Shown: positions 52,201 through 62,893, counted from the first letter of the stretch. The stretch: 64,000 bases of DNA from Harmonia axyridis (GCF_914767665.1 NC_059508.1:26163501-26227500), one strand, 5' to 3'. Notes: a model not told the origin generated them from the sequence alone. A program made the numbers and translations.

Positions 52201-54470
52201 ACACTGTTCTTATTCCCTTTCTTTCTGTATGATGATCAATTATCCAAGTAAGCCATTCCACATTGTTGATTTTCTTGGACTCGGATGACACGCAGGTAGC
52301 TATAATCTTTAACGTGGTAAGGTCAATTGCTGCTGTAACCATAAATGCACAACTGACTTCTGTTGTTGATTTCATTTGTTTGTTATTTCCTTCAATGTTT
52401 CTCATTCTAACACTTTTCATCGTATTGCACAGGGACGAAAGCTTGACACTCGTGTCTAAGGAAACCACTTTGGTATAAGGGACTGTTCTTATTCCGTTCT
52501 TTTTGTTTGAAGAACAATTATCCAAGTAAGCCGTTCCACGTTGTTGATTTTCTTGGACTCGGATGTCACGCAGGTAGCTATAATCTCCCACGTGGTAAGG
52601 TCAATTGCTGCTGTAACCACAAATGCACGACTGACTTCTGTTGTTGATTTCATTTGTTTGTTATTTTCTTCAATGTTTCTCATTCTAACACTTTTCATCG
52701 TATTGCACAGGGACGAAAGCTTGACACACGTGTCTATGGAAACCACATCGGTATAAGGGACTGTTCTTATTCTATTCTTTCTGTATAATGATCAATTATC
52801 CAAGTAAGCCATTCCACATTGTTGATTTTCTTGGACTCGAATGTCACGCAGGTAGCTATAATCTCACACGTGGTGAGGTCAATTGCTGCTGTAACCACAA
52901 ATGCACGACTGACTTCTGTTGTTGATTTCATTTGTTTGTTATTTCCTTCAATGTTTCTCATTCTAACACTTTTCATCGTATTGCACAGGGACGAAAGCTT
53001 GACACACGTGTCTATGGAAACCACATCGGTATAAGGGACTGTTCTTATTCCATTCTTTCTGTATAATGATCAATTATCCAAGTAAGCCATTCCACATTGT
53101 TGATTTTCTTGGACTCGAATGTCACGCAGGTAGCTATAATCTCACACGTGGTGAGGTCAATTGCTGCTGTAACCACAAATGCACGACTGACTTCTGTTGT
53201 TGATTTCATTTGTTTGTTATTTCCTTCAATGTTTCTCATTCTAACTCTTTTCATCGTATTACACAGGGACGAAAGCTTGACTTTCGTGTCTAAGGAAGCC
53301 ACATTGGTATGAGGTACTGTTCTTATTCCCTTTTTTCTTTTTGATGAACAATTATCCAAGTAAGCCTTTCCACATTTTTGATTTTCTTGGACTAGGATGT
53401 CACGCAGCTAGCTATAATCTCCCACGTGGTAAGGTCAATTGCTGCTGTAACCTCAAATACACGACTGACTTCTGTTGTTAATTTCATTTGTTTGTTATTT
53501 CCTTCTATGTTTCTCATTTTAACACTTTTCATCGTATTGCACAGGGACGAAAGCTTGACACACGTGTCTACGGAAACCACAAGGGTTTGTTCTCATTCCC
53601 TTTTTTCTTTTTGATGAACAATTATCCAAGTAAGCCATTCCACATTGTTGATTTTCTTGGACTCGAATGTCACGCAGGTAGCTATAATCTCACACGTGGT
53701 GAGGTCAATTGCTGCTGTAACCACAAATGCACGACTGACTTCTGTTGTTGATTTCATTTGTTTGTTATTTTCTTCAATGTTTCTCATTCTAACTCTTTTC
53801 ATCGTATTACACAGGGACGAAAGCTTGACTTTCGTGTCTAAGGAAGCCACATTGGTATGAGGTACTGTTCTTATTCCCTTTTTTCTTTTTGATGAACAAT
53901 TATCCAAGTAAGCCATTCCACATTTTTGATTTTCTTGGACTAGGATGTCACGCAGCTAGCTATAATCTCCCACGTGGTAAGGTCAATTGCTGCTGTAACC
54001 ACAAATGCACGACTGACTTCTGTTGTTGATTTCATTTGTTTGTTATTTCCTTCTATGTTTCTCATTCTAACACTTTTCATCGTATTGCACAGGAACGAAA
54101 GCTTGACACAGGTGTCTAAGGAAACCACTTTGGTATAAGGGACTGTTCTTATTCCCTTCTTTTTGTTTAATGAACAATTATCCAAGTAAGCCATTCCACA
54201 TTGTTGATTTTCTTGGACTCGGATGTCACGCAGGTAGCTATAATCTCCCACGTGGTAAGGTCAATTGCTGCTGTAACCACAAATGCACGACTGACTTCTA
54301 ATGTTGATTTCATTTGTTTGTTATTTCCTTCAATGTTTCTCGTTCTAACACTTCTCATCGTATTGCACAGGGACGAAAGCTTGACACACCTGTCTAAGGA
54401 AACCACTTTGGTATGAGGGACTGTTCTTATTTCCTTCTTTTTGTTCAATCAACAATTATCCAAGTAAACC
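49218..54470 (+). repeat. 5,253-bp duplication in copy V, first copy
   Basis: Units 10-27 plus the hybrid monomer. Markers including the T-run units, the 14-bp-deleted unit, the TTCGTACTTC variant near 51,374 and the shortened unit 25 all recur 5,253 bp downstream. TTCGTACTTC occurs only in these two blocks, so the event is younger than the split from copy IV. Confidence 0.85.
54193..54470 (+). repeat. Three-part hybrid monomer at a duplication junction
   Basis: The unit follows unit 27. Its body carries unit 11 markers (TTCTAATGTTG, CTCGTTCTAAC, CACCTGTC). Its tail carries the unit 9 ending (CTTATTTCCTTC), and unit 10 follows. A single crossover between units 28 and 9 would not give the unit 11 body, so a conversion patch or a second exchange is needed. 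Confidence 0.8.
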
Positions 54471-57400
54471 ATTCCACATTGTCGATTTTCTTGGACTCGG
54501 ATGTCACGTAGGTAGCTATAATCTCCCACGTGGTAAGGTCAATTGCTGCTGTAACCACAAATGCACGACTGACTTCTGTTGTTGATTTCATTTGTTTGTT
54601 ATTTCCTTCAATGTTTCTCATTCTAACACTTCTCATCGTATTGCACAGGGACGAAAGCTTGACACACATGTCTAAGGAAACCACTTTGGTATAAGGGACT
54701 GTTCTTATTTTTTTTTTTGTTCAATCAACAATTATCCAAGTAGGCCATTCCACATTGTTGATTTTCTTGGACTCGGATGTCACGCAGGTAGCTATAATCT
54801 CCCACGTGGTAAGGTCAATTGCTGCTGTAACCACAAATGCACGACTGACTTCTAATGTTGATTTCATTTGTTTGTTATTTCCTTCAATGTTTCTCGTTCT
54901 AACACTTCTCATCGTATTGCACAGGGACGAAAGCTTGACACACCTGTCTAAGGAAACCACTTTGGTATGAGGGACTGTTCTTATTTTTTTTTTTGTTCAA
55001 TCAACAATTATCCAAGTAGGCTATTCCACATTGTTGATTTTCTTGGACTCGGATGTCACGCAGGTAGCTATAATCTCCCACGTGGTAAGATCAATTGCTG
55101 CTGTAACCACAAATGCACGACTGACTTCTGTTGTTGATTTCATTTGTTTGTTATTTCCTTCAATGTTTCTCATTCGTATTGCACAGGGACGAAAGCTTGA
55201 CACACGTGTCTAAGGAAACCACTTTGGTATAAGGGACTGTTCTTATTTTTTTTTTTGTTTAATCAACAATTATCCAAGTAGGCCATTCCACATTGTTGAT
55301 TTTCTTGGACTCGGATGTCACGCAGGTAGCTATAATCTCCCACGTGGTAAGGTCAATTGCTGCTGTAACCACAAATGCACGACTGACTTCTAATGTTGAT
55401 TTCATTTGTTTGTTATTTCCTTCAATGTTTCTCATTCTAACACTTCTCATCGTATTGCACAGGGACGAAAGCTTGACACACGTGTCTAAGGAAACCACTT
55501 TGGTATAAGGGACTGTTCTTATTTTTTTTTTTGATCAATCAACAATTATCCAAGAAGGCTATTCCACATTGTTTATTTTCTTGGACTCGGATGTCACGCA
55601 GGTAGCTATAATCTCCCACGTGGTAAGGTCAATTGCTGCTGTAACCACAAATGCACGACTGACTTCTAATGTTGATTTCATTTGTTTGTTATTTCCTTCA
55701 ATGTTTCTCATTCTAACACTTCTCATCGTATTGCACAGGGACGAAAGCTTGACACACGTGTCTAAGGAAAACACTTTGGTATGAGGGACTGTTTTTATTC
55801 CCTTGTTTTTGTTCAATCAACAATTATCCAAGTAAGCCATTCCACATTGTTGATTTTCTTGGACTCGAATGTCACGCAGGTAGCTATAATCTCCCACGTG
55901 GTAAGGTCAATTGCTGCTGTAACCACAAATGCACGACTGACTTCTGTTGTTGATTTCATTTGTTTGTTATTTCCTTCTATGTTTCTCATTCTAACACTTT
56001 TCATCGTATTGCACAGGGACGAAAGCTTGACACGCGTGTCTAAGGAAACCACTTTGGTATAAGGGACTGTTCTTATTCCCTTCGTTTTGTTTAATGAACA
56101 ATTATCCAAGTAAGCCATTCCACATTGTTGATTTTCTTGGACTCGGATGTCACGCAGGTAGCTATAATCTCCCACGTGGTAAGGTCAATTGCTGCTGTAA
56201 CCACAAATGCACGACTGACTTCTGTTGTTGATTTCATTTGTTTGTTATTTCCTTCTATGTTTCTCATTCTAACACTTTTCATCGTATTGCAAAGGAACGA
56301 AAGCTTGACACAGGTGTCTAAGGAAACCACTTTGGTATAAGGTACTGTTCTTATTCCCTTCTTTCTGTATAATGATCAATTATCCAAGTAAGCCATTCCA
56401 CATTGTTGATTTTCTTGGACTCGGATGACACGCAGGTAGCTATAATCTTTTACGTGGTAAGGTCAATTGCTGCTGTAACCACAAATGCACGACTGACTTC
56501 TGTTGTTGATTTCATTCGTTTGTTATTTTCTTCAATGTTTCTAATTCTAACACTTTTCATCGTATTGCACAGGGACGAAAGCTTGACACACGTGTCTATG
56601 GAAACCACATTGGTATAAGGGACTGTTCGTACTTCATTCTTTCTGTATAATGATCAATTATCCAAGTAAGCCATTCCACATTGTTGATTTTCTTGGACTC
56701 GGATGTCACGCAGGTAGCTATAATCTCCCACTTGGTAAGGTCAATTGCTGCTGAAACCACAAATGCACGACTGACTTCAGTTGTTGATTTCATTTGTTTG
56801 TTATTTCCTTCAATGTTTCTCATTCTAACACTTTTCATCGTATTGCACAGGGACGAAAGCTTGACACACGTGTCTAAGGAAACCACTTTGGTATGAGGGA
56901 CTGTTCTTATTTCCTTCTTTTTGTTCAATCAACAATTACCCAAGTAAACCATTCCACATTGTCGATTTTCTTGGACTCGGATGTCACGTAGGTAGCTATA
57001 ATCTCCCACGTGGTAAGGTCAATTGCTGCTGTAACCACAAATGCACGACTGACTTCTGTTGTTGATTTCATTCGTTTGTTATTTTCTTCAATGTTTCTCA
57101 TTCTAACACTTTTCATCGTATTGCACAGGGACGAAAGCATGACACACGTGTCTAAGGAAACCACTTTGGTATAAGGGACTATTCTTATTCCCTTCTTTTT
57201 GTTTAATGAACAATTATCCAAGTAAGCCATTCCACATTGTTGATTTTCTTGGACTCGGATGACACGCGGGTAGCTTTAATCTCCCACGTGGTAAGGTCAA
57301 TTGCTGCTGTAACCACAATTGGACGGCTGACTTCTGTTGTTGATTTCATTTGTTTGTTATTTCCTTCAATGTTTCTCATTCTAACACTTCTCATCGTATT

Positions 57401-59723
57401 GCACAGGGACGAAAGATTGACACACGTGTCTATGGAAACCACATTGGTATAAGACACTGTTCTTATTCCCTTTCTTTCTGTATGATGATCAATTATCCAA
57501 GTAAGCCATTCCACATTGTTGATTTTCTTGGACTCGGATGACACGCAGGTAGCTATAATCTTTAACGTGGTAAGGTCAATTGCTGCTGTAACCATAAATG
57601 CACAACTGACTTCTGTTGTTGATTTCATTTGTTTGTTATTTCCTTCAATGTTTCTCATTCTAACACTTTTCATCGTATTGCACAGGGACGAAAGCTTGAC
57701 ACTCGTGTCTAAGGAAACCACTTTGGTATAAGGGACTGTTCTTATTCCGTTCTTTTTGTTTGAAGAACAATTATCCAAGTAAGCCGTTCCACGTTGTTGA
57801 TTTTCTTGGACTCGGATGTCACGCAGGTAGCTATAATCTCCCACGTGGTAAGGTCAATTGCTGCTGTAACCACAAATGCACGACTGACTTCTGTTGTTGA
57901 TTTCATTTGTTTGTTATTTTCTTCAATGTTTCTCATTCTAACACTTTTCATCGTATTGCACAGGGACGAAAGCTTGACACACGTGTCTATGGAAACCACA
58001 TCGGTATAAGGGACTGTTCTTATTCCATTCTTTCTGTATAATGATCAATTATCCAAGTAAGCCATTCCACATTGTTGATTTTCTTGGACTCGAATGTCAC
58101 GCAGGTAGCTATAATCTCACACGTGGTGAGGTCAATTGCTGCTGTAACCACAAATGCACGACTGACTTCTGTTGTTGATTTCATTTGTTTGTTATTTCCT
58201 TCAATGTTTCTCATTCTAACACTTTTCATCGTATTGCACAGGGACGAAAGCTTGACACACGTGTCTATGGAAACCACATCGGTATAAGGGACTGTTCTTA
58301 TTCTATTCTTTCTGTATAATGATCAATTATCCAAGTAAGCCATTCCACATTGTTGATTTTCTTGGACTCGAATGTCACGCAGGTAGCTATAATCTCACAC
58401 GTGGTGAGGTCAATTGCTGCTGTAACCACAAATGCACGACTGACTTCTGTTGTTGATTTCATTTGTTTGTTATTTCCTTCAATGTTTCTCATTCTAACTC
58501 TTTTCATCGTATTACACAGGGACGAAAGCTTGACTTTCGTGTCTAAGGAAGCCACATTGGTATGAGGTACTGTTCTTATTCCCTTTTTTCTTTTTGATGA
58601 ACAATTATCCAAGTAAGCCTTTCCACATTTTTGATTTTCTTGGACTAGGATGTCACGCAGCTAGCTATAATCTCCCACGTGGTAAGGTCAATTGCTGCTG
58701 TAACCTCAAATACACGACTGACTTCTGTTGTTAATTTCATTTGTTTGTTATTTCCTTCTATGTTTCTCATTTTAACACTTTTCATCGTATTGCACAGGGA
58801 CGAAAGCTTGACACACGTGTCTACGGAAACCACAAGGGTTTGTTCTCATTCCCTTTTTTCTTTTTGATGAACAATTATCCAAGTAAGCCATTCCACATTG
58901 TTGATTTTCTTGGACTCGAATGTCACGCAGGTAGCTATAATCTCACACGTGGTGAGGTCAATTGCTGCTGTAACCACAAATGCACGACTGACTTCTGTTG
59001 TTGATTTCATTTGTTTGTTATTTTCTTCAATGTTTCTCATTCTAACTCTTTTCATCGTATTACACAGGGACGAAAGCTTGACTTTCGTGTCTAAGGAAGC
59101 CACATTGGTATGAGGTACTGTTCTTATTCCCTTTTTTCTTTTTGATGAACAATTATCCAAGTAAGCCATTCCACATTTTTGATTTTCTTGGACTAGGATG
59201 TCACGCAGCTAGCTATAATCTCCCACGTGGTAAGGTCAATTGCTGCTGTAACCACAAATGCACGACTGACTTCTTTTGTTGATTTCATTTGTTTGTTATT
59301 TCCTTCTATGTTTCTCATTCTAACACTTTTCATCGTATTGCACAGGAACGAAAGCTTGACACAGGTGTCTAAGGAAACCACTTTGGTATAAGGGACTGTT
59401 CTTATTCCCTTCTTTTTGTTTAATGAACAATTATCCAAGTAAGCCATTCCACATTGTTGATTTTCTTGGACTCGGATGACACGCGGGTAGCTATAATCTC
59501 CCACGTGGTAAGGTCAATTGCTGCTGTAACCACAATTGGACGGCTGACTTCTGTTGTTGATTTCATTTGTTTGTTATTTCCTTCAATGTTTCTCATTCTA
59601 ACACTTCTCATCGTATTGCACAGGGACGAAAGCTTGACACACGTGTCTATGGAAACCACATTGGTATAAGGGACTGTTCTTATTCCCTTCTTTCTGTATG
59701 ATGATCAATTATCCAAGTAAGCC
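54471..59723 (+). repeat. 5,253-bp duplication in copy V, second copy
   Basis: This is the partner of 49,218-54,470. It proceeds through unit 27 into a normal unit 28 (59,446 onward, ACAATTGGACGG), where the first copy has the hybrid. Differences from the first copy are few, for example TTCTTTTGTTG near 59,271. Confidence 0.85.
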
Positions 59724-60836
59724 ATTCCACATTGTTGATTTTTTTGGACTCGGATGACACGCAGGTAGCTATAATCTGTAACGTGGTAAGGTCAATTGCT
59801 GCTGTAACCACAAATGCTCGACTAACTTCTGTTGTTGATTTCATTTGTTTGTTATTTCCTGCAATGTTTCTCATTCTAACACTTTTCATCGTATTGCACA
59901 GGGACGAAAGCTTGACACACGTGTCTAAGGATACCACTTTGGTATAAGGGACTGTTCTTATTCAATTCTTTTTGTTTAATGAACAATTATCCAAGTAAGC
60001 CGTTACACATTGTTGATTTTCTTGGACTCGGATGTCACGCAGGTAGCTATAATCTCCCACGTGGTAAGGTCAATTGCTGCTGTAACCACAAATGCACGAC
60101 TGACTTCTGTTGTTGATTTCATTCGTTTGTTAATATCTTCAATGTTTCTCATTCTAACACTTTTCATCGTAATGCACAGGGACGAAAGCTTGACACACGT
60201 GTCTATGGAAACCACATTGGTATAAGGGACTGTTCTTACTTCATTCTTTCTGTATAATGATCAATTATCCAAGTAAGCCATTCCACATTGTTGATTTTCT
60301 TGGACTCGGATGACACGCAGGTAGCTATTATCTTTTACGTGGTAAGGTCAATTGCTGCTGCAACCACAAATGCACGACTGACTTCTGTTGTTGATTTCAT
60401 TTGTTTGTTATTTCCTTTAATGTTTCTCATTCTAACATTTCTCATCGTATTGCACAGGGACGAAAGCTTGACACACGTGTCTAAGGAAACCACTTTGGTA
60501 TAAGGGACTGTTCTTATTCCCTTCTTTTTGTTTAATGAACAATTATCCAAGTAAGCCGTTCCACATTGTTCATTTTCTTGGGCTCGGATGTCACGCAGGT
60601 AGCTGTAATCTCCCACGTGGTAAGGTCAATTGCTGCTGTAACCACAAATGCACGACTGACTTCTGTTGTTGATTTCATTCGTTTGTTATTTTCTTCAATG
60701 TTTCTCATTCTAACACTTTTCATCGTATTGCACAGGGACGAAAGCTTGACACGCGTGTCTAAGGAAACCACTTTGGTATAAGGGAATGTTCTTATTCCCT
60801 TTCTTTTTGTTTAATGAACAATTATCCAAGTAAGCC

Positions 60837-62125
60837 GTTCCACATTGTTGATTTTCTTGGACTCGGATGTCACGCAGGTAGCTATAATCTCCCACGTGGT
60901 AAGGTCAATTGCTGCTGTAACCACAAATGCACGACTGACTTCGGTTGTTGATTTCATTTGTTTGTTATTTCATTCTATGTTTCTCATTCTAACACTTTTC
61001 ATCGTATTGCACAGGGACGAAAGCTTGACACACGTGTCTAAGGAAACCACTTTGGTATAAGGGAATGTTCTTATTCCCTTTCTTTTTGTTTAATGAACAA
61101 TTATCCAAGTAAGCCATTCCACATTGTTGATTTTCTTGGACTCGGATGACACGCGGGTAGCTATAATCTCCCACGTGGTGAGGTCAATTGCTGCTGTAAC
61201 CACAATTGGACGGCTGACTTCTGTTGTTGATTTCATTTGTTTGTTATTTCCTTCAATGTTCCTCATTCTAACACTTCTCATCGTATTGCACAGGGACGAA
61301 AGCTTGACACACGTGTCTAAGGAAACCACTTTGGTATAAGGGACTGTTCTTACTCCATTCTTTCTGTATAATGATCAATTATCCAAGTAAGTCATTCCAC
61401 ATTGTTGATTTTCTTGGACTCGGATGTCACGCAGGTATCTATAATCTCCCACGTGGTAAGGTCAATTGCTGCTGTAATCACAAATGCACGACTGACTTTT
61501 GTTGTTGATTTGATTTGTTTGTTATTTCCTTCAATGTTTCTCATTCTAACACTTCTCATCGTATTGCACAGGGACGAAAGCTTGACACACGTGTCTAAGG
61601 AAACCACATTGGTATAAGGGACTGTTCTTATTCCCTTCTTTCTGTATGATGATCAATTATCCAAGTAAGCCATTCCACATTATTGATTTTCTTGGACTCG
61701 GATGTCACGCAGGTAGCTATAATCTCCCACGTGGTAAGGTCAATTGCTGCTGTAACCACAAATGCACGACTGACTTCTGTTGTTGATTTCATTCGTTTGT
61801 TATTTTCTTCAATGTTTCTCATTCTAACACTTTTCATCGTATTGCACAGGGACGAAAGCTTGACACACGTGTCTATGGAAACCACATTGGTATAAGGGAC
61901 TGTTCTTACTTCATTCTTTCTGTATAATGATCAATTATCCGAGTAAGTCATTCCACATTGTTGATTTTCTTGGACTCGGATGTCACGCAGGTAGCTATAA
62001 TCTCCCACGTGATAAGGTCAATTGCTGCTGTAATCACAAATGCACGACTGACTGGCTGGTTGTTGATTTGATTTGTTTGTTATTTCCTTCAATGTTTCTC
62101 ATTCTAACACTTCTCATCGTATTGC
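60837..62125 (+). repeat. 32-monomer HOR, copy VI, cut off by the array end
   Basis: Units 1-4 are complete and a 176-bp partial monomer (61,950-62,125) follows. The partial unit carries ATCCGAGTAAGTC and CACGTGATAAGG, which are markers of the left-region HOR (near 2.2, 6.65 and 11.37 kb), not of unit 5 in copies I-V. It also has a private change, ACTGGCTGGTTG in place of ACTTCTGTTG. Confidence 0.8.
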
Positions 62126-62161
62126 ATCGTATTCTTAGGCAGATTCAGCTCCTTGAGATAA

Positions 62162-62253
<92 letters not shown>

Positions 62254-62289
62254 TTATCTCAAGGAGCTGAATCTGCCTAAGAACACGAT
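62126..62289. repeat. Near-perfect 164-bp AT-rich palindrome at the satellite edge
   Basis: Left arm 62,126-62,166 and right arm 62,249-62,289 are reverse complements over 41 bp, with one mismatch (CGTATTC against the complement of GAACACG). The 82 bp between them is alternating TA, itself palindromic, so the whole segment can fold into one hairpin or extrude as a cruciform. The arms contain TTAGGCAGATTCAGCTCC and its complement. It could be a fold-back or MITE-like element, a fragility hotspot, or a read or assembly fold-back artefact. No flanking target-site duplication of TIR type was evident apart from the CATCGTATT repeat on the left. Confidence 0.9.
62167..62248. repeat. (TA)n microsatellite, 41 repeats
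   Basis: Pure alternating TA without interruption forms the centre of the palindrome. Its length is likely to be unstable, and the assembled number should be treated as approximate. Confidence 0.95.
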
Positions 62290-62359
62290 CACATGGATGC
62301 AGAAGGCTGTGATTTTGGGAACCGTGAATATCTTACGGAAGGTCGTATACCCCCATTGA
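62255..62359 (+). pseudogene. Short coding-like remnant, C-terminal tail of an unknown ORF
   Basis: Read from 62,255 in this frame the sequence gives a coherent peptide of 34 residues ending at TGA. It contains LKELNLP, then TITWMQKAVILG, then VNILRKVVYPH. The mix of hydrophobic and charged residues looks like the end of a real protein more than random AT-rich translation. There is no ATG at the front: upstream the frame runs into the TA repeat and reaches a TAA at 62,159. It may be the 3' end of a mobile-element or host gene cut by the palindrome. I do not recognise the family, and chance is possible. Confidence 0.35.
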
Positions 62360-62635
62360 TCAAAAAGAGGGTTATCCTTGATGCCTTGGCGTCCGGATAA
62401 CTCTACCAAACCCACTAATGAGTGTTCAGATGTTCATTTCTGTTCTATATTGTTAACAAGTGTCGGGGACGTGGCACATCTTTGTATTAATGCTTTTTGA
62501 ACAATATTCCTTATTCTTCATATAGGGATCTTGTTTTCGCTGTATATTTCATTACTCCGATCAACAATAACATTGCATAAACCTGCAAATATTCTTCATT
62601 GCTCACCTCTTTCTTTCTTCTTTTCTTCAATAACA
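62360..62635. other. Unique AT-rich sequence without identified feature
   Basis: No satellite similarity, long open frame or RNA-like fold was seen. If the preceding remnant is real, this would be its 3' untranslated or downstream sequence. A pyrimidine-rich stretch (TTTCTTTCTTCTTTTCTTC) lies near 62,610-62,628. Confidence 0.6.
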
Positions 62636-62839
62636 GATTTATGGAAAATTACATTACGGCACTATTATGACCGTTAATAACAATAAAAATTAAATCTGCC
62701 AGTATGTACTCATCATCATAAACATTTCAGGCTCTCTTCATCGTTCAGCTTAATGACTAGTTGATGGAAATTTATACTTTCGATTCTATGACCATTCAAT
62801 CTGCCAGTGAGTTATCAGACTCATCATCAAGACATTCCA
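62636..62839 (+). repeat. Two degenerate tandem copies of a ~80-95-bp sequence
   Basis: Copy one (about 62,636-62,728) and copy two (about 62,759-62,839) share, in the same order, ATGGAAA, a TTCTATGACC or ATTATGACC motif, AATCTGCCAGT and ACTCATCATCA, with gaps between. Copy one has about 15 extra bases (AACAATAAAAATT region) before AATCTGCCAG. They are separated by about 30 bp and are unrelated to the satellite. Confidence 0.6.
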
Positions 62840-62843
62840 TATC

Positions 62844-62893
62844 CATTATAATATAATTATAATACAATATTATTATAATATAATAATAATAAT
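62844..62893. repeat. AT-only low-complexity tract with TAA repeats
   Basis: Almost pure A and T (one C), consisting of ATTATAATA-type words and ending in four to five AAT/TAA repeats. It resembles a decayed microsatellite. Confidence 0.8.

Larger units (their letters stand above)
46715..60836 (+). repeat. 32-monomer HOR, copy V (expanded, 14,122 bp)
   Basis: The order is units 1-27, a hybrid monomer, units 10-27 again, then 28-32 and restart. The length is exactly the 8,869-bp HOR plus the 5,253-bp duplication. Its last part (from about 59.4 kb) matches copy I at a constant offset of 32,836 bp. Confidence 0.85.
1..62125 (+). repeat. Satellite DNA array, ~278-bp monomer, ~224 head-to-tail copies
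   Basis: The same sequence recurs every 277-279 bp from the first base to the array end. Landmarks present in nearly every copy, in order, are ATTCCACATTG, CTCGGATGTCACGC, CCCACGTGG, AATTGCTGCTGTAACC, TGACTTCTGTTGTTGATTT, CATCGTATTGCACAGGGACG, AAGCTT, ACACGTGT or ACGCGT, GGTATAAGGGACTG and AACAATTATCCAAG. All copies point the same way; I found no inversion and no inserted transposon. The first complete copy begins at 156, so the array continues to the left of the window. No satellite family was recognised. Function is unknown; centromeric, subtelomeric or sex-chromosome heterochromatin are all possible. Open frames within it are incidental. Confidence 0.98.

Noticed and set aside
1..62125. 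Hundreds of 60-213-codon open frames as protein genes
   Set aside because: They recur with the satellite period, mostly start at TTG or GTG, overlap on both strands and change frame each monomer because 278 is not a multiple of 3. Variants among copies frequently change amino acids (for example K/R, F/S). No domain is recognisable.
1..62125. CRISPR array
   Set aside because: The repeat is continuous over the full 278 bp, with no short direct repeat separated by unrelated spacers, and no cas genes.
1..62125. CENP-B box or a defined centromere
   Set aside because: I found no match to the TTCG....A..CGGG pattern in the consensus. Centromere identity cannot be read from sequence alone.
1..62125. 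GGTATAAGGG as a TATA box in every monomer
   Set aside because: A TATAA word in AT-rich repeats is uninformative without a start site or transcript evidence.
61927..62280. A 117-codon open frame through the last monomer and the TA repeat
   Set aside because: It is satellite translation followed by an Ile-Tyr run from TA repeats, an artefact of composition.
62293..62400. ATG-started 35-codon frame (MDAEGCDFGN...)
   Set aside because: It overlaps the more plausible LKELNLP frame, is short, and has no supporting motif or start context.
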